Source: an uncultured Nitrospira sp. (lineage in GTDB: Bacteria; Nitrospirota; Nitrospiria; Nitrospirales; Nitrospiraceae). From it: 64,000 nucleotides of DNA. The stretch spans positions 6,548 through 70,547 of the forward strand of contig CABVSR010000021.1 in the NCBI GenBank assembly GCA_902500995.1, given 5' to 3'. Positions 34,663 through 44,098 of the stretch are shown piece after piece; within the stretch, counting starts at the first letter, position 1, and each line of letters opens with the position of its first letter. The translations under genes were made by a program, and so were the position numbers. The notes below the pieces were generated by a model. It was not told the origin of the DNA. It saw nothing but the letters and a program-made list of their open reading frames with translations, and searched no databases.

Positions 34663-36255
34663 CTACCGAGGTCGCAAGCCAAGCAGAACGCCGGCTCCTC
34701 GAGCGCCGGCAACCTCCTGAAAGCCTTGCACGATCGGCCATCCGCTGGAATTGGTTGCCCCGCCGATGATCACCGCTCCAGCGGAACTCACGGCAAGGGC
34801 ACGACCAGCATCGCTCCCTTTTCCTCCGATATAGGTGGCATAGAGGATGCGCGTCAGATCCGCCGACAGCTTGACCACAAACGCATCTGCATTCCCACTC
34901 AACCTCGTTTGCAAGGCTCCACTCGTCACAGGGAAGTTATCGGAGAAGGTCGCGCCTGCGATCGACACATCTCCGTTGGAATCGACCGCGACGCCCTCGA
35001 CGGATTCACCATGTCTCCCGCCGAGGAACGTGCTTGCCAACAGCCTGGTGCCATCGGCGGAGATCTTCGCAACCACCACATCGCCGGGATAGTTTGTCCC
35101 CCCTCCGGTCTCTCTTCCTCCTGACCCAGCATAGGACGGCTGGACGACCCCCGGCGTGGTCGGATAGTCCGTCGAGAGCGAGCCGGACGCGATGATGGCG
35201 TTTTCATCCTCATCGACAGCCAGTTCATGCGTTTCAACATTCTCGAGATCCGACCCGCCGAGATAGGTTGCAAACAGCAACGCTCCATCTGCATTGAGCT
35301 TCGCGAGGTAAAAATCTCCTCCTCCATGATACCTCTGACCGTATACTCCAGGGGTCACGGGCGCATCGTCGGATTCAGTCATCGTCAAAAAATACACATT
35401 GCCCTTGCTCGTGGTACGTACGGAGCCTTCTCCTGCTTCCGACCCTCGGCCCCCAATATACGTCGCCCACATCACTTCCGATCCGTCATTCTTCAGGCGG
35501 GCCAGAACCGCGTCTCGTTTCCCTGCATGCCGCGATCGGAACCCCCTTTCGAAGGCCTGACGAATGCTTTTCGGATAGGCACCGGTGGTCGAAGAGGAGG
35601 CAATGAAGATCGAGCCATCTCGAGCCAATGCCAAGTCTCTGACCGGATGAGAAGGATCATCCCCTGCGCCAAAATAGCTCGCCCAGACCAACGTTTTCCC
35701 GTCAGGTGACAGTTTGGCCACAAAGCCGCTCTGTGAGGGGTATGGACCATGAGGAGGCCCCCCTTGAAACTGAGGCTGAAAAACTACGCCGGAGACAGGA
35801 AATTTGTCACCGGCTCGCCCACTGATATAGACATATCCCTGGTCGTCCACTTCAATCGCATAGGCACGGTCATGACTCGGACCACCAAGGTATGTGGCCC
35901 ACAGAATCTTCCCGTCGGCAGTCAACTTCATCACAAACGCGTCCAGCCCTCCGTTAAAACTTCGATCGTACACTCCAGGTGTGGTCGGAAAATCCGCCGA
36001 CTCGGTTCCTCCAGTGACATAAATAGATCCCTTTCGGTCAACCGTGATGTCTCTAATCTCCGTGGACTCCCCTCCTCCCATCAATGTCGAGAACAGGACC
36101 GACTCCAGGTTCCGATCAACCCCCGGCAGAAGGAATTCCTCCCCCTCGGGCTGAGAACAGCCGATCAGGGAAACGGCTAAGGCTATCCCCAGCCACCAAG
36201 TCAGCCCACATGGTCTGATTCGCGTTGCCGGAACATCAGATGCACCCTTAGTCAT
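34663..36255 (-). CDS. SBBP-repeat beta-propeller lipoprotein
   Basis: 530 aa. A lipoprotein signal (WWLGIALAVSLIGC) ends in the lipobox LIGC. About seven SBBP-type repeats follow at ~70-residue spacing: each has (A/S)TY(L/I)GG, DITVDRKGSIYVTGGTES, ADFPTTPGVYD and DAFVMKLTADG. SBBP proteins fold as bacterial beta-propellers and are often at the cell surface (known). This one should be anchored in the outer or inner membrane next to the polymer machinery. The ATG at 36255 directly precedes the signal sequence; the longer GTG start at 36321 would hide it. Confidence 0.85.
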   Translation of the reverse strand: MTKGASDVPATRIRPCGLTWWLGIALAVSLIGCSQPEGEEFLLPGVDRNLESVLFSTLMGGGESTEIRDITVDRKGSIYVTGGTESADFPTTPGVYDRSFNGGLDAFVMKLTADGKILWATYLGGPSHDRAYAIEVDDQGYVYISGRAGDKFPVSGVVFQPQFQGGPPHGPYPSQSGFVAKLSPDGKTLVWASYFGAGDDPSHPVRDLALARDGSIFIASSSTTGAYPKSIRQAFERGFRSRHAGKRDAVLARLKNDGSEVMWATYIGGRGSEAGEGSVRTTSKGNVYFLTMTESDDAPVTPGVYGQRYHGGGDFYLAKLNADGALLFATYLGGSDLENVETHELAVDEDENAIIASGSLSTDYPTTPGVVQPSYAGSGGRETGGGTNYPGDVVVAKISADGTRLLASTFLGGRHGESVEGVAVDSNGDVSIAGATFSDNFPVTSGALQTRLSGNADAFVVKLSADLTRILYATYIGGKGSDAGRALAVSSAGAVIIGGATNSSGWPIVQGFQEVAGARGAGVLLGLRPR

Positions 36256-36559
36256 TGAACGTTTACGCCTCCCGTCCCCATCCTGACGATTCGGCAAGAG
36301 CACCCATCCCGGAATAGGCACCGGCTCATCGATATTGCCAGTTCTCTTTCAGGGTATTCCCATTCACTCATCATCTTAGGGAACGTCTGATTCATACATC
36401 TTTCTATAGGGAATGCTGCTCGTAGGGTGGCCCGCGCATGGAGAACAAATCAGCCCTTCCTTGGTTTCGAAATTGGACCAAACGCATGGCCTGAACGGTG
36501 AGAAGATGGGATGCGACCGACCTGCGCGAATCGGAAACCTCGTTCGTGAAGCGTGCCCT
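36256..36559. other. intergenic stretch upstream of SBBP lipoprotein gene
   Basis: 304 bases after the PepSY protein stop and before the SBBP start. Small frames here are not convincing. It probably holds the promoter of the operon 36255-31086, but no clear -35/-10 pair is visible to me. Confidence 0.4.
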
Positions 36560-37255
36560 CTAGACTCTGCGGAGCGCCAGTGCATATCCGGTGAGGGCAA
36601 CTACTCCCCCGATCAGACTGCCGAGGAGCAGAAGGACTTTGCGAAAGAGACTCGAACCGGTTACCCACTCGACAGGATCAAAGCTATGAAGTCCTTCGAA
36701 CGCCTCCCGCATCTTGATCCAACGATTCGTATATCGACTGGCTCCGTTGCGCGCAGAGACGTACACGACCGATGCCGGTGGGTCGGACATTTCGATGCGA
36801 TACACCGGCAGGGGTCCGGCCTTATAGTCGGCGCCGTATGCACTCACAAGCGTCGAGGATGCGACGTTCACTCCATCGACCATCATCGCACGAGCAATAG
36901 CCTGCGCCATCTGTTCCGTCACCGTCACCACTTCTCCCGTGCGGGCGTCGATGAGATGGGCCTCCCCGTTGCCGGTGGAGATCTCGTACACCATCGCTCC
37001 CACAATCGGTCGCAACTGTATATTCGTTACCTCACCGGATCCCTGACTCACACCATTCACTGCCCTGATTGCGTCCACAGGAGCGATACGCAAATCATAA
37101 AGCGTCTCCGGCTGAAATATGGAGTGGCCGGGCGCCAGAGAGGGAACCCTTAACTGCGGCATCACCATGACAACTCCACTCACGATCCACAGTAGAAAGA
37201 GAAACCCTACCGATACCGCTACGTCCCTATGTATTTTCCGCCAAGGGATCTTCAT
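36560..37255 (-). CDS. PepSY-domain membrane protein
   Basis: 231 aa. An N-terminal helix (VSVGFLFLLWIVSGVVMVM, ~13-32) starts right after a WRKIHRDV motif, as in PepSY-associated TM proteins. The periplasmic part has two PepSY-like units (AYEIST-type strands around HLIDARTGEVVTVTEQMAQA and AGPLPVYRIEMSDPP). A second helix (KVLLLLGSLIGGVVALTGYA) lies near the C-terminus. The family is linked to reductase partners, iron uptake and inhibition of periplasmic proteases, so its role here is open. It lies 93 bases after the Gfo/Idh gene, in the redox-rich block. Confidence 0.75.
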   Translation of the reverse strand: MKIPWRKIHRDVAVSVGFLFLLWIVSGVVMVMPQLRVPSLAPGHSIFQPETLYDLRIAPVDAIRAVNGVSQGSGEVTNIQLRPIVGAMVYEISTGNGEAHLIDARTGEVVTVTEQMAQAIARAMMVDGVNVASSTLVSAYGADYKAGPLPVYRIEMSDPPASVVYVSARNGASRYTNRWIKMREAFEGLHSFDPVEWVTGSSLFRKVLLLLGSLIGGVVALTGYALALRRV

Positions 37256-37348
37256 TCTCCTGCCTCATCCCTCACGGACGATCCAATGTCTCTGATCCGT
37301 CCGCTGTAAGTGATGGTTCCGTCGCCGTTCGGACCAAGCGCACAGGAA

Positions 37349-38362
37349 TCAGAGGCCACCACCGCAGATGGCCTCTGCAATTCTGATCGTCTCCAATCCA
37401 TCAAGCCCAGTTGCGAGATGCGTGGCTCCTCCGCCGATGGCCACACCAAAGGCCGCCATTTCTTCCACGAAACTTTGAACGACGACCCAGCGATACGACC
37501 GGAGATGCTCGAAGAGAAACACCTTGGGGAACAGGTAGGTTTTCTTCTTGGATGGCCCTCCGACCTGCATCGAATGGATGAGTTGGACCAGCGTCGGGAA
37601 GCACCAGGCCCGAATGCATCCTCGCGTTCCGTACAATTCCACCAAAAACTGATACCCACGCCATTCCGTCCAACTGGCCTGGACGGTACCGACCACTCCC
37701 GTCGGACTTCGGAGCAAGCCAAAGCCATTATCTTCACATCCGCGAAATTTCCATACCGCATTCGACGCATACCCCTTTACCTCCGCCACCTCTCCCATAA
37801 AGTACCTGGTGAGGTCGAGAAGATGGATGCCGTTATCGCGCAGGGCACCTCCCCCCATCACCTCCGCATCATGCAGCCATTCATGATTGTGATCCTTGGC
37901 CGTATATCCTGCATAACTGCGAACATGGTTCAGCTCTCCGATCATGCCGGCGTCCAACAATTCCCTGGCTTTGAGCATGGACGGATAAAACCGATAGTTG
38001 AACCCTGTTGCCAACACGCGTCCGCTTCGCTCGGCGGCCCAGTTCATTCGGCTGCATTCCTCCAACGTGCGTGCGAGGGGCTTTTCACAAAGAACATGTT
38101 TGCCATTCTCCAGGGCTTCGATGGTCATCTCGGCGTGCAACGACGGCGGAGTGGACACGATCACCGCATCGACATCCCGCCTGCGCACCAATGCACGCCA
38201 CTCTGCCTCCACCTGACAGCGGTACGTTGCGGCCATGGTCGCGGCGCGGCTCCCGATCGCATCGCTCACTGCAACGAGCCGATGTGACGGAAGACGTGCC
38301 AACGCCTGCGCTCGCAACTCACCGATGCCGCCACACCCGATGAGCCCAAACCGTAGTTCCAT
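37349..38362 (-). CDS. Gfo/Idh/MocA family oxidoreductase
   Basis: 337 aa. Rossmann motif RFGLIGCGGIGELRAQAL, the GKHVLCEKPLARTLEE lysine motif, and the C-terminal-domain marker MGGGALRDNGIHLLDLTRYF, with the conserved Asp/His pair, are all present. It is not close to the 12504 enzyme. It uses NAD(P) to oxidise or reduce a sugar, possibly a nucleotide sugar. The ATG at 38362 follows GGGGG by four bases; a longer frame to 38395 lacks a ribosome site. 33 bases follow the FAD enzyme gene. Confidence 0.85.
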   Translation of the reverse strand: MELRFGLIGCGGIGELRAQALARLPSHRLVAVSDAIGSRAATMAATYRCQVEAEWRALVRRRDVDAVIVSTPPSLHAEMTIEALENGKHVLCEKPLARTLEECSRMNWAAERSGRVLATGFNYRFYPSMLKARELLDAGMIGELNHVRSYAGYTAKDHNHEWLHDAEVMGGGALRDNGIHLLDLTRYFMGEVAEVKGYASNAVWKFRGCEDNGFGLLRSPTGVVGTVQASWTEWRGYQFLVELYGTRGCIRAWCFPTLVQLIHSMQVGGPSKKKTYLFPKVFLFEHLRSYRWVVVQSFVEEMAAFGVAIGGGATHLATGLDGLETIRIAEAICGGGL

Positions 38363-38395
38363 CAAGCCCCCTTCGTTCTCAATACTGCTTCTCAA

Positions 38396-39829
38396 CTAGT
38401 CCTCGACCACATGCGTCTCGAAAACGGCTCGATACTGTTTCCACCGGTCCCAAGCGAACACGCCATCAGGGTGGAGGCAATCCACTGCCGCATAGGCCAT
38501 GAAAAGGGCATGATGGGTATTATCGTGCGCAAACAGCCCTTGTCTGCCGAAGGTCAAGAGATTCGACATCGGTTCGAGATATTCATCCATCGCCTTGAAC
38601 CGACTCTCGTAGCCTTGAAGATACACGGGATATGCATGGCTGAGCTTCTTAACCAGAACGTCCTTCACCGGTCCTTTGACCGAAAGCGACAGGCGCGAGA
38701 GGGTGTCCAACACCACCTGTCCCAACTCATCCGACGACATGTTCCATACAGGATCCTGCAGAGAGCATGGCATCTCTGCACAGAGAACCGTCATGCCGGA
38801 CCGACCGTGAAGGCTGTAATTCTTTGGTTCCGATAGACGGCTGACAGGGATCGATGTTTCCGGAAAATAGTGGGCGTCAAATTCGGTGAATCGATCCTGC
38901 TCGAGCACAAGGTACACAAGAACCATGGACCTGAACGTCAGCCCCCCGGCGCTCTCCAACACGTCGGGCGGTGCCGCCGGGTGGAGTGACCGCACCAACG
39001 CGGGGAGAGGGATCGTAGACCACACGTGATCGCATTGAATACGCATTTCCTTCCCGTCACGCTCGGCCACGACGGTTTGCACCCTATTCCCGACCACCTC
39101 CAGGGATCGGACAGACGTCTGGAACAAAATCTTCGCCCCGGCCGCCTCCGCGGCATTCGAAAAGGCTTCTGAAATCTGGCCGAACCCACCGCGAGGGTAA
39201 TAGAAGACGCCTCGTTTCCCCTGTTGTCCGCCAGGGCGTATCCCCACGATTTTGCGAAGCATTTTTGATAGCGAACTCGCTTGCACGCGCCTCTTGGCCT
39301 GTGTGCCCGACAGCGCATCCGGCTCGACACCCCACAGTTTTCTCGCATAGGGAAAGTAGAAATCCCGACAGATCGTCCCTCCCAAACCAGCTTCCAATAC
39401 CGTCGCGAAGGATTCCCGCGTTTCGGTGTCGAGCCTGAATCCTGTCATCTTTTTGAGCAGATCGAGCCCGACGCCGAACGCAAACGTGGGAGAGACTCTC
39501 ATCATCAGGTCCGCTGGTTTCAATGGAAAATGAATCCACCTCCCCTTGAGATGAATTCGGCCATGTCTCGGCCTTTCGAGCAGATCGTCCCCCAACAGGG
39601 TTCGAATATCTTTGAAGACTTGCGGATCACACGAGGGATGAAGTCGATGGCTTCCATAATCGACATTCAGCCCTTCTAATGCGAAGCTTCCGGCATTGCC
39701 CCCAACTGCTTCATTCCGTTCCAAGATCGTGACATCGAAGCGCTTGTGTTGCACGAGACGATAGGCTGCCCCGACACCGGCTGGTCCGGCTCCTAAAATG
39801 ACCACTCTGGGGCGCTCAATGGATGGCAT
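38396..39829 (-). CDS. FAD-dependent amine-oxidase/protoporphyrinogen-oxidase-like enzyme
   Basis: 477 aa. The FAD-binding motif VVILGAGPAGVGAAYRL leads to an acid at the end of strand 2 (TILERNEAVGGNAGSF), then DYGSHRLHPSCDPQVF, which matches the family position of UDP-galactopyranose-mutase and PPOX-like enzymes. The C-terminal FAD strand (LTFGRQGLFAHDNTHHALF) is present. It resembles the first ~470 residues of the 52961 protein but has no membrane tail. Proteins of this group occur in glycan loci, where they may act on nucleotide or lipid-linked sugars; the reaction is unknown. Confidence 0.8.
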   Translation of the reverse strand: MPSIERPRVVILGAGPAGVGAAYRLVQHKRFDVTILERNEAVGGNAGSFALEGLNVDYGSHRLHPSCDPQVFKDIRTLLGDDLLERPRHGRIHLKGRWIHFPLKPADLMMRVSPTFAFGVGLDLLKKMTGFRLDTETRESFATVLEAGLGGTICRDFYFPYARKLWGVEPDALSGTQAKRRVQASSLSKMLRKIVGIRPGGQQGKRGVFYYPRGGFGQISEAFSNAAEAAGAKILFQTSVRSLEVVGNRVQTVVAERDGKEMRIQCDHVWSTIPLPALVRSLHPAAPPDVLESAGGLTFRSMVLVYLVLEQDRFTEFDAHYFPETSIPVSRLSEPKNYSLHGRSGMTVLCAEMPCSLQDPVWNMSSDELGQVVLDTLSRLSLSVKGPVKDVLVKKLSHAYPVYLQGYESRFKAMDEYLEPMSNLLTFGRQGLFAHDNTHHALFMAYAAVDCLHPDGVFAWDRWKQYRAVFETHVVED

Positions 39830-40005
39830 CAGGAACCCAGCCTCCTACCGCATGGATCGCCTGCGATCTTTCCATCGACGCATCGGAATGCCCGCGGCTC
39901 CGTCTGTCTTGCACGGGACTTACCCATTGTTCGATCGGTCGCTTTGCGGGGTGCATCAGGTCATCCCAAGAACGATCAGGGCTTCTCCCTGGACGCGAAA
40001 CGACA

Positions 40006-41628
40006 TCAAAAACCACTTTCGGCGATACGAACCGCATTGGCCATCAGAGTGAAGGTAATGTTCTTGGCAGGCAGTGCCGGAAAAGACGCGCCATCCACGA
40101 TATATACGTTCTCAAAATCGTGACTTTGACCATTCGGCGACACGGTCAGGGGCCGCCTCTCGCGGGACATGGGCAACGTCCCCGCATAGTGAATACTGGC
40201 TCCCATCGGCCGGACATGGACTTGCCCGGGCGGGACCACACATTTCAAATGTCGTAGGACTCTTTTCACACGACGCAGGGCATGTTGTATCCGCGTTGCA
40301 TGGTTCGCTCTCGGTTCGTAGTGGAGGGCGAGTGTGGCGTCCCCCTTGGCGCCATCTTCTCTTAAGGTGACATAATTGGTGCCCCGCCGGTCGTCACTGA
40401 GATTCATATTGACCAATCCCAGGGCTGCATGCAGGTGCTTGAAGAGAAAAATCGCAAACCTCATGTCGGAAGGCGTGCGATGAATCAACGGATGGACCAG
40501 AGCAGACTTGAGTGTCGTGATCAAACAGTGAACGTAGTCGAATGGATCGTCGGCTATCAGGCCGAACGCCACCTGATGATACTGATACCGCTCGTCATCA
40601 TAAGCATGCCCGACCAGGTCCAGATTGACGAATGGAACAAGAATTTGTTGGTTATCCATCAATCCGGTGAGCTTCACCACCGTTCCGTCATGTTGCCGCA
40701 TGGATTCCAACACGATTCGTGAGGTGGAGAGGGTACCCGCACCGAGGACGAGCGTGTCGATCTCCCATGCTTCTCTTTCCTTTGCATCAAGCCGATCGAT
40801 CATGAGGTGCGAGGCTCTCCCGTCCTTGCCGATTCGAAAATGACTGACGTAACAACCTGGGACATAGCGAAACGACTCATATCGCTCGCATTCCTCTAAA
40901 GTCAAAGAGGGAGTGTAAAAACTATCTTGCGGGCATCCCCACAAACAGCGCCCACGGTAGGTACAGGCTTTTCGATCAGCCCAGTCTTGGCTGATCGTTG
41001 CCAAGCGCGCACGTCCGATCACACAATTCAGCCGACGCCGAAAGAGGTTCTTCTTGCGCTCATACTTCCGCAACAGGTCCTCGGAATGTTCGTCGAGATC
41101 GAGCGGACCCAAGAGGTGATCATGGAGCGGCATGAATTCCGCCAGATCGTCCCGTAGACCGGAGATTCCAATCCGCCGCGCGATTTCACTGTAGCAGGAG
41201 CGCATGTGAGAGTATGCAATGGGGAAATCTCGGAGTTCATATTCATTGAATGGATACACTCCCCCCGTCCATGCTTCAGCAAGGCCTCCGCGCGCGAAGG
41301 ATGCGAGCGAGGAAAATCCTGTTGACTCGACGCGGTAGACGGACGGCGACGAAAAGACATACCGTTTACTGGGGGGGAAGCCGTAATATTCTCCCGCTGT
41401 TCCCGGATAGATGACCGCCTCGTAAGATCGGCCCAGGAGATACTCGACGGGGTCCTGCAATCCTGTCTTCAGCTGGTTGAAACTCTGTTCGGGACCGACG
41501 GGACCCGGCTTCGACTCTCCCACATCGACCATCACGACGTGATGGCCCTTTTTGAGCACCGATAGAGAAAAATGCACAGCACTCGGTCCCGATCCGACTA
41601 CGGTGATATGCGTCATCGACTTAGTCAC
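40006..41628 (-). CDS. GMC-type FAD oxidoreductase
   Basis: 540 aa. ITVVGSGPSAVHFSLSVL is the FAD motif. A Cys cluster CTYRGRCLWGCPQDSF and IDTLVLGAGTLSTSRIVL follow. The GMC_C domain ends with the catalytic His in GASIHYAGTLPM, and Asn in PAKNITFTLMANA, after VDGASFP. Such enzymes oxidise an alcohol group of sugars, sterols or similar; here a polymer sugar or lipid is plausible. The GTG at 41628 overlaps the stop of the 146-aa gene by four bases; an ATG at 41616 would remove four residues and is equally possible. A 176-bp gap separates it from the next gene. Confidence 0.82.
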   Translation of the reverse strand: MTKSMTHITVVGSGPSAVHFSLSVLKKGHHVVMVDVGESKPGPVGPEQSFNQLKTGLQDPVEYLLGRSYEAVIYPGTAGEYYGFPPSKRYVFSSPSVYRVESTGFSSLASFARGGLAEAWTGGVYPFNEYELRDFPIAYSHMRSCYSEIARRIGISGLRDDLAEFMPLHDHLLGPLDLDEHSEDLLRKYERKKNLFRRRLNCVIGRARLATISQDWADRKACTYRGRCLWGCPQDSFYTPSLTLEECERYESFRYVPGCYVSHFRIGKDGRASHLMIDRLDAKEREAWEIDTLVLGAGTLSTSRIVLESMRQHDGTVVKLTGLMDNQQILVPFVNLDLVGHAYDDERYQYHQVAFGLIADDPFDYVHCLITTLKSALVHPLIHRTPSDMRFAIFLFKHLHAALGLVNMNLSDDRRGTNYVTLREDGAKGDATLALHYEPRANHATRIQHALRRVKRVLRHLKCVVPPGQVHVRPMGASIHYAGTLPMSRERRPLTVSPNGQSHDFENVYIVDGASFPALPAKNITFTLMANAVRIAESGF

Positions 41629-42065
41629 TGTCGTGAAATTTTGCAGGCCACATGTATCGGCGCCAGCAGGAGAACGGCGAGCAGTGCAGTTGCGGAAAGC
41701 GCAAACCCCTTGATGACAAGCAGGCGATATAGCGTGGGTTGGGCATGCACTTCCGGTCGATCGAGCCGGTCAAAGGCGCCCGGAGAACATTCCAGAATGG
41801 CAAGGAGCAAGACCAGCTTCCGTCTCAGAAGGGCCTCTTTATAGAAAAGACCTGAGTAGGTATCGGCAAGTCTCAACATGAACGCGTGTCTGAGGGCAAG
41901 TCGCATGAGGATGTGATCGAACCGTTGCACCGGCCGACCCGCAGACGGAGGTCTGAGGCGATGTGCCTCTTGATACTTCCTCAGGACATAGTCACTCGGC
42001 CCTAGATCGATCAAGTATTCGCTGAAAAGTTTGCACTCTCGATTCAGATTAGGCTGTGGGGCCAT
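41625..42065 (-). CDS. small membrane-associated protein of unknown function
   Basis: 146 aa. I recognise no family. The N-terminal ~100 residues are charged and helical (LIDLGPSDYVLRKYQEAHRL, RFDHILMRLALRHAFMLRL). One C-terminal hydrophobic helix (GFALSATALLAVLLLAPIHV, ~118-137) would anchor it. It overlaps the epimerase gene by 17 bases and the GMC gene by four, so it is translated with them. It may be a partner or anchor for the GMC enzyme (inference). Its conserved overlap on both sides argues that it is a real gene. Confidence 0.7.
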   Translation of the reverse strand: MAPQPNLNRECKLFSEYLIDLGPSDYVLRKYQEAHRLRPPSAGRPVQRFDHILMRLALRHAFMLRLADTYSGLFYKEALLRRKLVLLLAILECSPGAFDRLDRPEVHAQPTLYRLLVIKGFALSATALLAVLLLAPIHVACKISRQ

Positions 42066-43023
42066 GCCGCGTATCCCGCTCTTCGCGTAGCGCCAACGTG
42101 ATCATGCGAGCGATGGTCGTAGTTGCACCGTTGCCGGTAGGCATGTTGCGGTTATCGGCACAGCCATCATTCTTAAAGGATGCCAATTGACCGACGGAAA
42201 GCGGCCCTTTCGGTCCGACCATGGTTTCGACGAGAGTCAGCACGGCGGTCAGCATCCCCAACGGAATCTTCAGAATGCCGAAGGGCTCTTTTCCCGAATG
42301 CGCCCGATGGATGCGCCGGAGAAACTCGATCATCGACACCCGCTCAGGACCTCCCACCTCCAGAATTTCATTGTGATATCGCTTAGCCCGAATCAAATCG
42401 ACGAGGATCTTCACAAGGTCATCCACATAGATGGGTTGAACGAGAGGCCTTCCATCCCCGAATACAACGACGCAAGGAAGCGCGGCAAGCTTCATCAGGC
42501 CTTCCCACGCTTTACCCCCGGATCCCACCACGATCGTCGGGCGCACGATCAGAAAATTGAGACCGCTGTCCTGCACCAACTGCTCCGCGTCCTGTTTGGA
42601 TTGCGCGTAGTAATATCGCTTTTTGTCGGAAAACGTTACCGCAATGGTGCTGAGAAACACAATGTTTCTGACACCCCCTCGTCGACATGCGTCCAGCAAC
42701 CGTGCGGTTCCCTGCACGTTGACTTCTTCAAATTGACGGGGCCCGGCATTTCCGGTGGCCGCCGCGAGATGGACCACCGTGTCGCAGTGAGCAAGGCTGG
42801 CGGCATATGCGGCCACATCGTTCATCCCGCCTTCGACAGTGTCGACGGCTCGAGAGAATTGCATGGCACGAAATGCGGCCGCTCGTGAATGGACGAGACA
42901 ATAGATTCTCTCAGAAATGTGAGGGAGCAGCTGTCGGAGCAACCTGGTTCCGATAAATCCATTGCACCCGGTAATGAAAATAGCCACGGCTGCCCAATCG
43001 GTTGCGGTACGGCGCTCCGTCAA
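42049..43023 (-). CDS. extended SDR family NDP-sugar epimerase/reductase
   Basis: 324 aa. The NAD motif is FITGCNGFIGTRLLRQL; VVHLAAATGNAG, NIVFLSTIAV and YYYAQSKQDAEQL (Tyr-x3-Lys) follow, then FLIVRPTIVVGSGG. The C-terminal ~60 residues include a hydrophobic stretch (LKIPLGMLTAVLTLVETMVG). It is closer to atypical SDRs that act on lipid-linked or nucleotide sugars than to GalE. The frame starts at a TTG whose stop overlap (TTGA) couples it to the GT2 gene; a GTG at 42987 is a fair alternative. Confidence 0.82.
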   Translation of the reverse strand: MTERRTATDWAAVAIFITGCNGFIGTRLLRQLLPHISERIYCLVHSRAAAFRAMQFSRAVDTVEGGMNDVAAYAASLAHCDTVVHLAAATGNAGPRQFEEVNVQGTARLLDACRRGGVRNIVFLSTIAVTFSDKKRYYYAQSKQDAEQLVQDSGLNFLIVRPTIVVGSGGKAWEGLMKLAALPCVVVFGDGRPLVQPIYVDDLVKILVDLIRAKRYHNEILEVGGPERVSMIEFLRRIHRAHSGKEPFGILKIPLGMLTAVLTLVETMVGPKGPLSVGQLASFKNDGCADNRNMPTGNGATTTIARMITLALREERDTRHGPTA

Positions 43024-44048
43024 TCCTTCGAGAACGATCCGCTCGCGGCTCGATCAGGGAGACTGTACCTTGGTCGATCACTCCGCGCTTCGTGATCGAT
43101 AATATAGAGCGGCCTTCCCTTCGTTTCATTGAATATCCTGCCGATATACTCACCAAGGATACCCAAGCAGATCAACTGCACTCCCCCGAGAAACAACAAT
43201 CCCACCATGATCGTCGCCCAGCCTTGCACCGTATAACCCATGAACTTCTGCACGATAACAGAACACGCATAGGCAAAGGCGACTAGCGAAGTGAGGTACC
43301 CCATGATGGTCGCCATTTTCAAAGGAATACTGGAAAAGGCCGTGATTCCGTCCAGCGCGAAGCGGATCATTTTCCGATAGGGATACTTGGTCTCTCCCGC
43401 GTAGCGTTTGTCTCTGCGATACATCATGCCGATCTGCCTGAAGCCGATCCAACTGACCAACCCGCGTACGAATCGGTCCCGTTCCTGCATCGCTTTGAGA
43501 TGTTCTACCACGCGTCTGCTCATGAGACGGAAATCCCCTGCGTCCACGGGGATATCAAGATTGACCAACGCCTTCAAGATCCGATAAAAGATCGAGGCGG
43601 TCCAGACTTTCACCAAGGTCTCGCCATCACGGGTTTCCCGCACGCCATAGACCACATCGTACCCTTCTTTCCACTTTTCGATGAAACGCAAGATGACCTC
43701 TGGTGGATCCTGGAGGTCCGCATCGATGACGACCACCGCGTTTCCACAAGCGGCATCGATCCCAGCAGTAATCGCAATTTGATGTCCGAAATTCCTTGAA
43801 AGCTTCAACAGACGAACTCGCGCATCCTGTCCGACAAATTGCGTAATCACCTGCGCCGAACCGTCACAGCTTCCATCGTCAACGAAAATGATTTCGTGGT
43901 CCAACCCGTTCACATCAAGAAGAACGCGTTTGGTTCGATCATAAAATTCCTCCAGGACTTCTTTTTCGTTATACACGGGCACGACGACGGAGAGAAGGGA
44001 GCCGACGGCAGAGTCGGGCACTTTTTCTGCATCAAGTCCCTGTGGCAT
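43020..44048 (-). CDS. GtrB/DPM1-like polyprenyl-phosphate glycosyltransferase
   Basis: 342 aa. The GT2 core has LSVVVPVYNEKEVLEEF, IIFVDDGSCDGS, the VIDADLQDPPEVI active site and PVDAGDFRLMSRRVV. Two C-terminal helices (~240-310) follow, as in bactoprenol glucosyltransferases. It should make undecaprenyl-phosphate-sugar on the cytoplasmic side, which GT-C enzymes of the locus could use in the periplasm. The ATG at 44048 has GGAGG eight bases upstream; the TTG at 44069 is not needed. Confidence 0.88.
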   Translation of the reverse strand: MPQGLDAEKVPDSAVGSLLSVVVPVYNEKEVLEEFYDRTKRVLLDVNGLDHEIIFVDDGSCDGSAQVITQFVGQDARVRLLKLSRNFGHQIAITAGIDAACGNAVVVIDADLQDPPEVILRFIEKWKEGYDVVYGVRETRDGETLVKVWTASIFYRILKALVNLDIPVDAGDFRLMSRRVVEHLKAMQERDRFVRGLVSWIGFRQIGMMYRRDKRYAGETKYPYRKMIRFALDGITAFSSIPLKMATIMGYLTSLVAFAYACSVIVQKFMGYTVQGWATIMVGLLFLGGVQLICLGILGEYIGRIFNETKGRPLYIIDHEARSDRPRYSLPDRAASGSFSKD

Positions 44049-44098
44049 AACCCAAGCCTCCCTCACCAAAATAGATGTCGATCCTCAGAGAAAGATGG

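Noticed and set aside
36376..36668. Small minus-strand frames in the gap after the PepSY gene
   Set aside because: They overlap the PepSY C-terminus in another frame and have no convincing starts or homology.
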